64,000 bases of DNA, taken from the NCBI RefSeq assembly GCF_000160775.2, contig NZ_CM001024.1, positions 2,346,686 through 2,410,685 of the forward strand, read 5' to 3'. The position numbers and the translations under genes are program-made. Source of the DNA: Aeromicrobium marinum DSM 15272 (GTDB lineage Bacteria > Actinomycetota > Actinomycetes > Propionibacteriales > Nocardioidaceae). This document shows, piece by piece, positions 44,133 through 55,317 of this stretch. The notes under the pieces are model-generated. The model was not told the origin of the DNA, did no database searches, and saw only the letters and a program-made list of their open reading frames with translations. Position 1 is the first letter of the stretch. Each line of letters starts with the position of its first letter.

Positions 44133-45050
44133 ATGCGCCCCCGTCACCTCGCCTGGCCCCTGGCGGGCGGACTCGGGGTGGTCGCGTACGGCGCGATCCA
44201 CGAGGTGCGGGCCTTCACCCTGCGGCGCGTCAATGTGCCGGTGCTGGCGCCCGGGTCGAGGCCGTTGCGGGTCCTGCACCTGTCCGACGCCCACATGCGC
44301 CCGAACCAGCGGCGCAAGCAGGAGTGGTTGCGTGGGCTGGCGGCGCTCGAGCCCGACCTGGTCGTCAACACCGGCGACAACCTGTCGCACCTCGACGCCC
44401 TGCCCTCGGTGCTCGACGCGTACGGCGGACTGCTGGACGTGCCCGGGGTGTTCGTCTTCGGCTCCAACGACTACTTCTCCCCGGTGTTCAAGAACCCGCT
44501 CGCCTACCTCACCGGGGGTACCGGGACCGCGTCGAAGGGCTCGTGGGAGCGGCAGCCGGACCTGCCCTTCGAGCCGATGCGACGGGCCTTCACCGACCGG
44601 GGCTGGTTGGACCTGACCAACCGGCACGACGCCCTGACCGTCGCCGGCGTGCGGCTGGACTTCGCCGGCGTCGACGACCCCCACCTGGAGTACGACGAGC
44701 TCGACGACATCGCGCCCGACCCCTCGGCAGACCTGTCGATCGGCGTGGCGCACGCGCCGTACCTGCGGGTCTTGGACCGCTGGAACTCGCTCGGGTACCC
44801 GCTGATCATGGCCGGCCACACCCACGGCGGACAGCTCTGCCTGCCCTTCTACGGGGCCCTGGTGACCAACTGCGACCTGGACCGGTCCCGCGCCAAGGGG
44901 TTGCACACCCACCGGACCGACGGGCACGAACCCTCGTGGCTGCACGTGTCGGCCGGGCTCGGCACCTCGCCGTTCGCACCCGTGCGGATCGCCTGCCGCC
45001 CCGAGGCCACGCTGCTCACCCTCACTGGGATAGACTCGCCGAGGTCCTGA
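44133..45050 (+). CDS. Metallophosphoesterase
   Basis: A 305-residue phosphoesterase with a short N-terminal hydrophobic segment. Metal-binding blocks are LSDAHM (D-x-H), NTGDNL (GD), SNDYF (a GNHD variant with Ser for Gly and no His), and GHTHGG. The altered third block may change metal binding. Position after ponA2 equals Rv3683. The tRNA-Pro promoter overlaps its last codons. Confidence 0.9.
   Translation: MRPRHLAWPLAGGLGVVAYGAIHEVRAFTLRRVNVPVLAPGSRPLRVLHLSDAHMRPNQRRKQEWLRGLAALEPDLVVNTGDNLSHLDALPSVLDAYGGLLDVPGVFVFGSNDYFSPVFKNPLAYLTGGTGTASKGSWERQPDLPFEPMRRAFTDRGWLDLTNRHDALTVAGVRLDFAGVDDPHLEYDELDDIAPDPSADLSIGVAHAPYLRVLDRWNSLGYPLIMAGHTHGGQLCLPFYGALVTNCDLDRSRAKGLHTHRTDGHEPSWLHVSAGLGTSPFAPVRIACRPEATLLTLTGIDSPRS
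45031..45036 (+). promoter_or_regulatory. -10 box of tRNA-Pro
   Basis: TAGACT lies inside the end of the phosphoesterase gene, about 30 bases before the tRNA. Confidence 0.45.
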
Positions 45051-45066
45051 CGAACGGGACCGGCCA

Positions 45067-45143
45067 CGGGGTGTGGCGCAGCTTGGTAGCGCGCGTCGTT
45101 CGGGACGACGAGGCCGCAGGTTCAAATCCTGTCACCCCGACCA
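45067..45143 (+). tRNA. tRNA-Pro (anticodon CGG)
   Basis: Acceptor stem CGGGGTG/CACCCCG, anticodon stem GTCGT/ACGAC around TTCGGGA (anticodon CGG, reads CCG), and T arm CAGG-TTCAAAT-CCTG. The 3' CCA is encoded. Confidence 0.97.
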
Positions 45144-45166
45144 TGTGATCTCTCAGCACATCGACG

Positions 45167-45198
45167 ACACCCGGCCCTGCACCCGCAGCGCCGGGTGT
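45167..45198 (+). terminator. Terminator of tRNA-Pro
   Basis: ACACCCGGC (45167-45175) pairs with GCCGGGTGT (45190-45198), starting 24 bases after the tRNA; a TTC follows. Confidence 0.6.
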
Positions 45199-45235
45199 TC
45201 GCGTTCTCGGCCGGACGGTCGGCTCCGGGTCTCCC

Positions 45236-46318
45236 TCAACGTAGAGCGTCGGGCCGGCGGTGCTCGACGGTGGTGACGTACGGCGAGGTCGACGCCCTCA
45301 GCAGCGCGGAGTAGTCCACGCCGAACCTCAGCTCGTCCCCGACGGCGGTGGCATGGTCGCCCACGTCCAGCACGAGGTGGTCGCTGCTCATGCCGAGAAT
45401 GGTCATCCCGTCCGGGACGGTCAGACCGTCGGGGTCGGTGTCCTGGCGTCCCACGGCGACCAGTGCCTGTCGCACGGTGCCTCGGCCGCGACGTCGCGGC
45501 CGCCGCTCGAACGCGCTCTGCGCCGTCGCTCCCCAGGCGCGGGCCGGCTTGGTCTTGACCTCGATGACCTCGCCGACGAGCACGCACGCATCGAGCCGCA
45601 GACCCGGGATCGACGCCCGGCGCAGCGGGTCGGTCCCCAGGAGGATCGACTCACCCAGTCGGAGCTGGTTGATCCGGCCGACGCTCCTCGTGGTCATCGC
45701 CCACCCGAGGTTGGCGGAGTTGCCGCCCGAGACGACCGGGAGCACCAACGACGACGACCGCTCGACCGCGTCGACCAGGCCCGACAGCTCGTCCATCGAC
45801 CGCTGGTCCGGCACGACCCCGCTCTGGCACGCCAGGTTGGTGCCGAGGCCGACCAGGGCGAGTCCGCCGAGGGCGCCGACGTGGCGCGCGAGGTCGACGA
45901 CGTCGCCCACCGCCACCCCTTCGCGCAGGTCACCCAGCTCGACCATCAGCACGACCGCGTGGCGGTCCCGATGGCCGGCCGCCGAGGCCGACAGGGCGGC
46001 GAGGACGACCGGCTCGGTGTTGAGGCTCGTCCCGGCCTCGACCACCACCCGGTCGACCTGGCTCAGCATCGGGGACCGGACCAGGGTCCGCGGCGCGCGC
46101 GGATCACCTCTGCGCAGCACGGCCAGGTTCTCGATCCGCGAGTCGGCGAGCCCACGGGCACCACCGCGCATCATGGCGGCCCCCACCGAGGGGTTGCCGC
46201 ACACGGCCTTGGTCACTCCCTGGACGGAGATCCCGCGCGGCGCCAACCGGCCCACCAGGGCCCGGGTGTTGTGCTCGACGTCGTCGAGGTCGATCTCGAG
46301 ACGCGGAGCGCCGCTCAT
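45236..46318 (-). CDS. Fold-type III PLP amino-acid racemase (Orr/YhfX-like)
   Basis: A 360-residue racemase of the alanine-racemase N-terminal fold. The PLP-binding lysine is Lys37 in VQGVTKAVCGNP, followed by LADSRIENLAVLRR, the pattern of ornithine racemase and YhfX-like enzymes rather than classical Alr. The substrate is therefore uncertain: ornithine, glutamate or another amino acid. ATG at 46316-46318 overlaps the end of the DUF1611 gene (ATGA), so the two are made together. That partnership points to D-amino-acid metabolism. Confidence 0.85.
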   Translation of the reverse strand: MSGAPRLEIDLDDVEHNTRALVGRLAPRGISVQGVTKAVCGNPSVGAAMMRGGARGLADSRIENLAVLRRGDPRAPRTLVRSPMLSQVDRVVVEAGTSLNTEPVVLAALSASAAGHRDRHAVVLMVELGDLREGVAVGDVVDLARHVGALGGLALVGLGTNLACQSGVVPDQRSMDELSGLVDAVERSSSLVLPVVSGGNSANLGWAMTTRSVGRINQLRLGESILLGTDPLRRASIPGLRLDACVLVGEVIEVKTKPARAWGATAQSAFERRPRRRGRGTVRQALVAVGRQDTDPDGLTVPDGMTILGMSSDHLVLDVGDHATAVGDELRFGVDYSALLRASTSPYVTTVEHRRPDALR

Positions 46319-47424
46319 CGACTGGTCGCGAGCCGTGCCCTGATCGCGGGGAAGGCGGTGAGCACCATGTCGGCCAGCTCGTCGAGCGGACGAGTGAGCG
46401 GGTCGGTGGCCGGGAGGTCGAGGTCACGCCTGAACCCGGCCACGGCCTCGTCGACCGCCGCGGAGTCCATCCCCTCGTGGTTGATGGTGATGCCGATGAC
46501 CCTGGTGTCGGCGAACGCCTCGATCAGCCGCACCTCACTCGCCGCCGTCGGCATCGCGACCATCGGGAAGTCACCCAGGACCCGGCGACGAGGGGCGTGC
46601 TGCACGATGACCCCCTGCGGCCTGCTCCCGCGCAGGATGGCGCCCGAGGTCAGGTAGGCCGGATGGCTGAGCGCCCCCTGCCCTTCGACGACGATCACGT
46701 CAGGATCCTCGCCCTCGTAGGCGGCGACGACCTGGTTCTCGACCTCGCCGGAACAGAACTGCGGCACCAGCGCGTCGAGCGCCACGCCGTACTTGCCGCC
46801 CTGGATGACCGTGGTCTGACCCGTGCCGACCATCACTGCGCGCACGCCGCGTGACCGCAGCGCCTCCACCAGGAGCGTGGCGGTGGTCCGCTTGCCGATC
46901 GACCCGTCGGTGCCGAGCACCGCGATGCGGGTGCAGTCGACGTCGAAGATGCGACCCGAGAACAGGTGGAGGTCCCGGGTGGGCCGGGGTCGGCGGACAT
47001 CGGTGATCGTGACCCCGGCGAGGATCGCGGCGGCCACAAACTCCGCGTCGTCGTTGAGGAACTCGTGCAGACCGTTGACGATGTGCATCCCGCGCGACAT
47101 GCCGTCCAGCAGCACCGCTCGCTGAGCCGGGGACAGCAGCCCGTCGGCAGGCGCGAGTCCGCAGATCAGGTAGTCCGGCACCCGGCCGTGACGCTCGACC
47201 GCCTCGGCGAGGCCGGCCAGCACGGGGATCCCGTTGGGAACCGCGTCCAGCACCTGGCCGGCGTCGGTGCCCGCCAGACGACTGTCGAGGACGCCGACGA
47301 TCTCGTACCGCTCGGAGAACCGCACCAGACCGTTCGCGGTCTTGCCGTCCTGTTCCCCGAACTGTCCCTCGCAGTAGACGAAGGCGGTGGAACCGGACGC
47401 GGGTACGGGCAGGGACGTGGACAT
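46315..47424 (-). CDS. DUF1611 family protein with P-loop domain
   Basis: A 369-residue protein with an N-terminal Rossmann-like domain (1-140) and a C-terminal P-loop domain. The P-loop reads GTDGSIGKRT (171-180), followed by VMVGTGQTTVIQGGKYG and VVEGQGALSHPAYL, all hallmarks of DUF1611. A marine homologue, DgcN, is reported to act in D-glutamate catabolism by N-acetylation; whether this protein does so is inference. ATG at 47422-47424 follows GAGGAG at six bases. The upstream region can fold into a leader structure. Confidence 0.85.
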   Translation of the reverse strand: MSTSLPVPASGSTAFVYCEGQFGEQDGKTANGLVRFSERYEIVGVLDSRLAGTDAGQVLDAVPNGIPVLAGLAEAVERHGRVPDYLICGLAPADGLLSPAQRAVLLDGMSRGMHIVNGLHEFLNDDAEFVAAAILAGVTITDVRRPRPTRDLHLFSGRIFDVDCTRIAVLGTDGSIGKRTTATLLVEALRSRGVRAVMVGTGQTTVIQGGKYGVALDALVPQFCSGEVENQVVAAYEGEDPDVIVVEGQGALSHPAYLTSGAILRGSRPQGVIVQHAPRRRVLGDFPMVAMPTAASEVRLIEAFADTRVIGITINHEGMDSAAVDEAVAGFRRDLDLPATDPLTRPLDELADMVLTAFPAIRARLATSR

Positions 47425-47494
47425 GACGAACTCCTCGGAGATTCCCAGAGGAGGCGACACGGTGCGGGCGAGGACGGATCGTCCGGGCGGCCAC

Positions 47495-47536
47495 GGGGGT
47501 CTTCCCTGATCGTCGGCGAGCTGCCGACACACCCCC
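47495..47536 (-). promoter_or_regulatory. Structured leader candidate before the DUF1611 gene
   Basis: In the 198-base gap, GGGGGT (47495-47500) can pair with ACCCCC (47531-47536), enclosing a TCGGC/GCCGA hairpin (47513-47527). TACGGT further upstream on the minus strand may be the -10, which would leave a leader of about 100 bases. It matches no riboswitch class I know. Confidence 0.35.
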
Positions 47537-47622
47537 ACCGTACGCCGTCGCACCAACGTGGCGGACCACGACGACGTCGGCGGACCTCGATCGTGACTCG
47601 TGCCCTGTGTCACACTGGACTG

Positions 47623-48333
47623 ATGAGTGATCCGGTCCAGCCTCCGAAGAAGGTGGTGCGCCGCGTCGTCCGCAAGACCGTCGTCCGACCGGGCCCCGGA
47701 ACCCCCGTCCCACCCGCCGGGACCCCCCGTCGCGCCGGCCCCGGCGCACCCACCGCCCTGGCCGATCGGCCCGCCGCCCCGACGAAGCGGCCGCCCAGGC
47801 CCGCCCTGCGCGACCGGCTCGCCGACGGCACCGACCGGGTGCGCGACCCCGCCGGCCGGGTGGCCGAGGCGGTCCGAGGCGGGTGGTACTGGGTCGTCGA
47901 CTCCGCCGCGATCGCCGGCGAACGCATCCTGCAGGCCCGACTGCCCGTCTGGCCGGAATCACGGGCCGCCGCCGTGTCCGGCCTGGTCGCCGGACTGATC
48001 GCCGTCGCCGTGGGCGGCGGGGTCCTCGAGTTCTTCTCCAGCACGCGCGGGGTGTCGACCGGCGGCGCCTGGGGCGTGCTGGCGTTCCTGGCCATCGCCG
48101 TCCTGTGCATCGGCACGGCCGAGGCGCTGCTGCGAGGTTTCGCGCACCCGTCGGCGCGGCTCGTCGCCTTCCTCGGGACGTCCGTGGCGATCGTGGTCGT
48201 GCTGATGTTCTTCATCGACGTGGGCAACCACCCGTGGGCCGCGGTCATCATCCCGGTGGTCGCGACCCTCACCCACCTCGGAGCGAGCGTCCTCGTGGAG
48301 ATGGCCGAGCAGCAGCCCGACGACGAGCTCTGA
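47623..48333 (+). CDS. Membrane protein of unknown function
   Basis: A 236-residue protein. A basic, Pro/Arg-rich N-terminus of about 85 residues (KKVVRRVVRKTVVRPGPGTP) is followed by four transmembrane helices (about 113-135, 143-165, 175-195 and 200-222). I do not recognise the family. ATG at 47623 has CACACT six bases upstream, a possible leaderless -10. Its end is three bases from the acetoacetyl-CoA synthetase start, so they may form an operon, but no functional link is evident. Confidence 0.7.
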   Translation: MSDPVQPPKKVVRRVVRKTVVRPGPGTPVPPAGTPRRAGPGAPTALADRPAAPTKRPPRPALRDRLADGTDRVRDPAGRVAEAVRGGWYWVVDSAAIAGERILQARLPVWPESRAAAVSGLVAGLIAVAVGGGVLEFFSSTRGVSTGGAWGVLAFLAIAVLCIGTAEALLRGFAHPSARLVAFLGTSVAIVVVLMFFIDVGNHPWAAVIIPVVATLTHLGASVLVEMAEQQPDDEL

Positions 48334-48336
48334 CCG

Positions 48337-50268
48337 GTGGAGGAGATCCTCTGGCGGCCCGACGGCCGCCCGAGCCGGTTGGCCGAGTTCGCCCGCTCGG
48401 TCGGCATCGACCCCGACGACTACGCCGCCCTGTGGCAGTGGTCCGTCGACGACCTCGACGCGTTCTGGTCGGCCGTGTGGAGATGGGCGGACCTGCCGGC
48501 CGACGGCGATCCCGCCCCGGCTCTCGCCGTCGACGCGATGCCCGGCGCGGTCTGGTTCCCCGGCGTCCGGCTGAACTACGCCGAGGCCGCCCTCCGGCTG
48601 CCGGGGCGCGCGGACGACGACGTCGTGGTGGTCGCCCGCTCGCAGACCCGGCCCGACCAGGAGCTCACCGCCGCTCAGCTGCGTGACCAGGTCGCCCGCG
48701 CTCGCGCCGGTCTCGTGGCCGCCGGCGTGCGCCGGGGTGACCGGGTCGCGGCGTACGCGCCGAACGTCCCGGAGACGCTGGTCCTGCTGCTCGCCGCCGC
48801 CAGCCTGGGCGCGATCTTCTCGTCCTGCGCGCCCGAGTTCGGTGCCCAGAGCGTCGTCGACCGGTGGACCCAGACCGAGCCGGTCCTCCTCCTGGCGGTC
48901 GACGGGTACCGCTACGGGACGAAGCCGGTCGACCGCCGCGCCGAGGTGGAGCAGATCGTGGCGGCCCTGCCGAGCGTGCGCACGGTGGTCTGGCTGCCCC
49001 ACCTCGACCCCTCGTCGCCCCCGCCCGCGGGTGCCGGCACCTGGGCCGACCTGCTGGCCGAATCCGGTCCGCTGGAGTTCGACCGGGTGCCCTTCGACCA
49101 TCCGCTCTACGTGCTCTACTCCTCCGGCACCACCGGACTGCCCAAGCCGATCGTGCACGGCCACGGCGGCATCGCCCTGGAACACTCCAAGGCCCTGGGG
49201 CTGCACCTGGACCTCGGCCCGGACGACCGGTTCTTCTGGTTCAGCACGACGGGCTGGATGATGTGGAACTTCCTGGTGTCCGGCCTGCTCGTGGGGTCCA
49301 CCGTGGTGCTGTTCGACGGTGACCCCGGCTGGCCCGACCTCGGCACCACGTGGACCCTCGCCGACGAGCTCGGCGTCACCTACCTCGGCACCAGCGCTCC
49401 CTTCCTGCTCGCGTGCCGCAAGGCCGGGATCGTCCCCCGCGAGACCGCCGACCTTTCGGCCGTCCGCGGTCTCGGGTCCACCGGTGCGCCGCTGCCGGCC
49501 GAGGGGTTCCGGTGGGTCTACGAGGCGGTCGGCGACGTCCACCTCGGGTCGATGTCCGGCGGCACCGACGTGTGCACCGGCTTTGTCGGCGCGGCGCCCA
49601 CGGTGCCGGTCGTCACCGGCGAGATCTCGTGCCGGCAGCTCGGGTGCGCCGTCCACGCCTTCGAGGACGGCGAACCGGTCACCGGGCGCCTGGGGGAGCT
49701 GGTCATCACGCGGCCCATGCCGTCGATGCCTGTCGGGTTCTGGGGCGACGACGGGACCCGCTACCGCGCCGCGTACTTCGAGGACATTCCCGGAGTGTGG
49801 CGTCACGGCGACTGGATCTCGATCACCGAGCGCGGCACCTGCACCATCACCGGGCGCAGTGACGCCACCCTCAACCGCGGCGGCGTCCGGCTCGGCACGG
49901 CGGAGTTCTACGCCGTGGTCGAGGCCCTGCCGCAGGTCGAGGACTCGCTGGTCGTCCACCTGGAGGACGCGGAGGGCGGCAGCGGCCGGCTGCTGCTGTT
50001 CGTGCGGCTCGCCGGCGGAGCCAGCCTCGACGACGACCTCCGTGCGTCGGTGGCTCGCGAGCTGAGGACCCGCCTCTCGCCCCGCCACGTGCCCGACGAG
50101 GTGCACGCCGTCGCGACCCTGCCCCGTACGCTGTCGGGCAAGAAGCTCGAGGTGCCGGTCAAGAAGATCCTCCAGGGCGTCCCGCCCGAGGTCGCCGCGT
50201 CGGCCGGTGCACTCGCCGACCCGCAGGCTCTCGACGTCTTCGCCCCGTTCGCCCCGCCCCCGACCTGA
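48337..50268 (+). CDS. Acetoacetyl-CoA synthetase
   Basis: Activates acetoacetate to acetoacetyl-CoA with ATP. The 643-residue length and the start (WRPDGRPSRLAEFARSVG) fit acetoacetate-CoA ligases rather than acetyl-CoA synthetase. Adenylation motifs: YSSGTTGLPKPI, FFWFSTTGWMMWN, SMSGGTDVCTGF, and a late core lysine in TLSGKKLEVPVKK. A related acyl-CoA synthetase activity cannot be ruled out. GTG at 48337. Confidence 0.9.
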   Translation: MEEILWRPDGRPSRLAEFARSVGIDPDDYAALWQWSVDDLDAFWSAVWRWADLPADGDPAPALAVDAMPGAVWFPGVRLNYAEAALRLPGRADDDVVVVARSQTRPDQELTAAQLRDQVARARAGLVAAGVRRGDRVAAYAPNVPETLVLLLAAASLGAIFSSCAPEFGAQSVVDRWTQTEPVLLLAVDGYRYGTKPVDRRAEVEQIVAALPSVRTVVWLPHLDPSSPPPAGAGTWADLLAESGPLEFDRVPFDHPLYVLYSSGTTGLPKPIVHGHGGIALEHSKALGLHLDLGPDDRFFWFSTTGWMMWNFLVSGLLVGSTVVLFDGDPGWPDLGTTWTLADELGVTYLGTSAPFLLACRKAGIVPRETADLSAVRGLGSTGAPLPAEGFRWVYEAVGDVHLGSMSGGTDVCTGFVGAAPTVPVVTGEISCRQLGCAVHAFEDGEPVTGRLGELVITRPMPSMPVGFWGDDGTRYRAAYFEDIPGVWRHGDWISITERGTCTITGRSDATLNRGGVRLGTAEFYAVVEALPQVEDSLVVHLEDAEGGSGRLLLFVRLAGGASLDDDLRASVARELRTRLSPRHVPDEVHAVATLPRTLSGKKLEVPVKKILQGVPPEVAASAGALADPQALDVFAPFAPPPT

Positions 50269-50288
50269 CCCTGAGGACCTCGACGCCC

Positions 50289-51329
50289 GTGACCCGCCTC
50301 CTGCTCCCCCTCCTGGCCGCGACCACCCTGTGGCTCGCGTCCTGTTCCGGTTCCGACGAGCCCGCGCCCGGTCCGGTCGAGACCACGCCCGCCGTCGCCC
50401 CCACCACGGTGGCCCCCGGCGCCTGCATCGCATCGCCCGAGCCGGTCAGCCTGCTCGGTGACGTCGCGATCTCCGAGAGCACGGTGGTCGACTGCGACGA
50501 GCCGCACGTGTACGAGGTGCTGGTCGTGCAGGACGTCCCGCCCTCGTACTTCGCCGATCCGACCGGCGCGACCGAGCTGGACCGCATCGGCTTGCAGGCC
50601 GCCGCCGACGGTTCACCCCAGTCGGCGATCCAGATCCAGTTCGCTGCCTTCGCCCGCACCACCTGCGCCGTGGGTCTGCAGCGGGCCGTCGGCCTGGCGG
50701 ACCTCGAGCTGGCGGGCGAGGACGGCGGCCGGCTCGCCGTGGCACCGGTGACCGACACGTCCGCCGCGGTGGCCGTGCTGCCCAGCGAGGGCTGGGCCGA
50801 CCAGCCCGTGCTCGTGTGCGTGAACCGGTTCTCCGAGCCGTCCGCCGATCCCGTGCAGGCGCCCGCCTCCCCCGTCACCGGCCTGACCACGCCGTCGCTG
50901 CTGTCGCCGGAGGTCCCGGCGGCCGAGCGCGAGTGCTTCGCTTTCGACTCCTCCGGTCTGGTGGTGGACACGACGTGCGAGCAGCCCCACTTCGGGGAGT
51001 TCACCGTGCGCCTGGACGCGACCTTCCTGCTCGACGACGAGCAGCTCGCGAACGCCTCGGTCGACGCGTCCGCCCCGTTCGACGACGAGGTGCAGGAGCA
51101 GATCGACCAGGCCTGCGACGACGTCCTCGGTCGGGTGATCGGCGAGGACTACGACGAGGACCTGCTCGCCGGCCACGGCCTGCGCGGTGCTGCCGGCTGG
51201 GGCCAGGGCGGCACGGTCAACAGCGTCACCTGCTACGTCTCCGCGGCCGACGACGCCGACTTCGACCTGCCGGCGGGCTCCGTGATCGGGATCGGCGACA
51301 CCGAGATCGAACTCAGCCCGGTGGCGTGA
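50289..51329 (+). CDS. Lipoprotein with septum-formation-type repeats
   Basis: A 346-residue lipoprotein: the lipobox LASC places the acylated cysteine at 19. Two modules follow, each with the Cys-containing pattern DCDEPHVYEV or TCEQPHFGEF, which is typical of the septum formation (PF13845-like) domain in actinobacteria, where it may be linked to division or surface processes. Cysteines in each module suggest disulfides. Function otherwise unknown. GTG at 50289. Confidence 0.78.
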   Translation: MTRLLLPLLAATTLWLASCSGSDEPAPGPVETTPAVAPTTVAPGACIASPEPVSLLGDVAISESTVVDCDEPHVYEVLVVQDVPPSYFADPTGATELDRIGLQAAADGSPQSAIQIQFAAFARTTCAVGLQRAVGLADLELAGEDGGRLAVAPVTDTSAAVAVLPSEGWADQPVLVCVNRFSEPSADPVQAPASPVTGLTTPSLLSPEVPAAERECFAFDSSGLVVDTTCEQPHFGEFTVRLDATFLLDDEQLANASVDASAPFDDEVQEQIDQACDDVLGRVIGEDYDEDLLAGHGLRGAAGWGQGGTVNSVTCYVSAADDADFDLPAGSVIGIGDTEIELSPVA

Positions 51330-51335
51330 CCGCCG

Positions 51336-53641
<2,306 letters not shown>

Positions 53642-53698
53642 GGGGCTTCCTCGGCTCGTACGGACAACAGGCGCCCGATCCGGACGCCCTGCGTCAGT

Positions 53699-54412
53699 CT
53701 ACCGATACTCCGGATTGTGGTGGAACTCGTGCACGCCGGAGTCCCACACGGTGCGCTGGTTGCCGAAGGCAGGAATCCCTCCGGCGGCGCGGAACATCCC
53801 CGCCAGGTGCAGCAGGTTGTAGGTCATGAAGGTCGTGTTGCGGTTGGTGAAGTCGTTCTCGGGGCCGCCGGAGCCCTCGTCGAGGTACGACGGTCCGGGG
53901 CCGGCCTCGCCGATCCAGCCCGCATCGGCCTGCGGCGGGATCGTGAAGCCGACGTGCTGGAGGCTGTAGAGCACGTTCATGGCGCAGTGCTTGACGCCGT
54001 CCTCGTTGCCGGTGATCAGGCACCCGGCGACCTTGCCGTAGAAGGCGTACTGGCCGGCGCCGTTGAGGATGCCCGACGCGGAGTACAGCCGCTCGATGAC
54101 CTGCTTCATGACGCTGCTGTTGTCGCCCAGCCAGATCGGTCCGGCCAGCACCAGGATGTCGGCGGCCATGATCTGCTCGAGGATGCCCGGCCACGCGTCG
54201 GTCTCCCAGCCGTGCTCGGTCATGTCGGGGTACACGCCGGTGGCGATGTCGTGGTCGATCGCCCGCAGGCGCGTCACCTCGACCCCGTGGGCGGTCAGGA
54301 TCTCGGCACTCTTGTCGACCAGCCCGTCGGTGTGGCTGGGTTCGGGCGACTTCTTCAGCGTCGCGTTGACGAACACGGCCTTGAGGCCGCTGGCATCCGG
54401 TGACTGGGTCAT
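53699..54412 (-). CDS. NAD(P)H-dependent FMN reductase-like flavoprotein
   Basis: A 237-residue flavodoxin-fold protein. FVNATLKKSPEPSHTDGL forms the phosphate loop, and LAGPIWLGDNSSVMKQVIERLY is the FMN-binding turn of NADPH-dependent FMN reductases. The C-terminal extension (about 170-237) is longer than in typical family members. ATG at 54410-54412 with CAGACT six bases upstream. Substrate unknown; quinone or iron reduction is possible. Confidence 0.85.
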   Translation of the reverse strand: MTQSPDASGLKAVFVNATLKKSPEPSHTDGLVDKSAEILTAHGVEVTRLRAIDHDIATGVYPDMTEHGWETDAWPGILEQIMAADILVLAGPIWLGDNSSVMKQVIERLYSASGILNGAGQYAFYGKVAGCLITGNEDGVKHCAMNVLYSLQHVGFTIPPQADAGWIGEAGPGPSYLDEGSGGPENDFTNRNTTFMTYNLLHLAGMFRAAGGIPAFGNQRTVWDSGVHEFHHNPEYR

Positions 54413-54474
54413 GGGCCCAGTCTGGGCTGGCGAGGGGTGCGGGGCAACGGCTGACCGGCGCCGTCACGAGTCCG

Positions 54475-55089
54475 TCAGCCGGGTGCGGCGGCCTGCGGGA
54501 TCGAGGTGCGTCCCTCGAAGGCCCGGCCGAGGGTCAGCTCGTCGGCGTACTCCAGGTCGCCGCCGACCGGGAGGCCGCTCGCGAGCTTGCTGACCGCGAC
54601 GCCCAGGGTCGACAGCATGCGGATCAGGTAGGTGGCGGTCGCCTCGCCCTCGAGGTTCGGGTCGGTCGCGATGATGACCTCGGTGACGACGCCGTCCTGC
54701 AGCCGGCCGAGCAGCTCCTTGATGCGCAGCTGGTCGGGTCCGATGCCCGCGATGGGGCTGATGGCACCGCCCAGCACGTGGTAGCGGCCGCGGAACTCGC
54801 GGGTGCGCTCGATGGCCACGACGTCCTTGGACTCCTCGACCACGCACAGCACGGTGGCGTCGCGTCGCGGGTCGGCGCAGATGCGGCACTCGGGGTCGAC
54901 CGTCACGTTGCCGCAGGTCGCACAGAAGTGCACCGTGGCCTTGACCTCGGTGAGCACCGACGCGAACCGCCGGACGTCCTCGGGGTCCGCGTCGAGCAGG
55001 TGGAAGGCGATCCGTTGGGCGCTCTTGGGACCGATCCCGGGCAGACGCCCGAGCTCGTCGATGAGGTCCTGGATCACGCTGTCGTACAC
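54475..55089 (-). CDS. recR: Recombination protein RecR
   Basis: Works with RecO to load RecA at gaps. Of 204 residues: helix-hairpin-helix [16 protein letters not shown], the zinc finger [16 protein letters not shown], and the TOPRIM domain from about 80 ([14 protein letters not shown]). GTG at 55087-55089 is supported by TACGCT six bases upstream. In most actinobacteria ybaB precedes recR and dnaX is near; here ybaB is not adjacent. Confidence 0.96.
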   Translation of the reverse strand: MYDSVIQDLIDELGRLPGIGPKSAQRIAFHLLDADPEDVRRFASVLTEVKATVHFCATCGNVTVDPECRICADPRRDATVLCVVEESKDVVAIERTREFRGRYHVLGGAISPIAGIGPDQLRIKELLGRLQDGVVTEVIIATDPNLEGEATATYLIRMLSTLGVAVSKLASGLPVGGDLEYADELTLGRAFEGRTSIPQAAAPG

Positions 55090-55095
55090 GCCGCC

Positions 55096-55101
55096 AGCGT
55101 A
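55096..55101 (-). promoter_or_regulatory. recR: -10 box of leaderless recR
   Basis: TACGCT on the minus strand ends six bases before the GTG of recR. Confidence 0.6.
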
Positions 55102-55145
55102 GTCGCGCGGTGGACGGGCTGCGCGCCCCCGCGCCCGGCGTCCGG

Positions 55146-55310
55146 GCGGTAGGTCAGCAACCTTTCACCGCCAGCGGCGGTAGGTGAGCAACCGAACCAC
55201 GGGTGCGGCGGTAGGTGAGCAACCGAACCGTCTCCCTATTCGGTTGCTGACCTACCTCCGCCACCCCCACCGCACCGGCCGACGGGAGTGGTTGCTCACC
55301 TACCGCCCCG
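55146..55310. repeat. Intergenic island of GGTAGGTSAGCAACC words
   Basis: The 15-mer occurs directly at 55148, 55179 and 55210 (31-base spacing) and inverted at 55242 and 55290. The S position is C in the first and fourth and G in the others. The right end lies about eight bases from the stop of the leftward TetR gene. Nothing else is visible in the 228-base gap except the recR promoter. Confidence 0.85.
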
Positions 55311-55317
55311 GGGGGGG

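Noticed and set aside
47959-50433. A frame of about 824 codons on the minus strand opposite acetoacetyl-CoA synthetase
   Set aside because: It shadows a strong plus-strand gene and encodes no recognisable motif.
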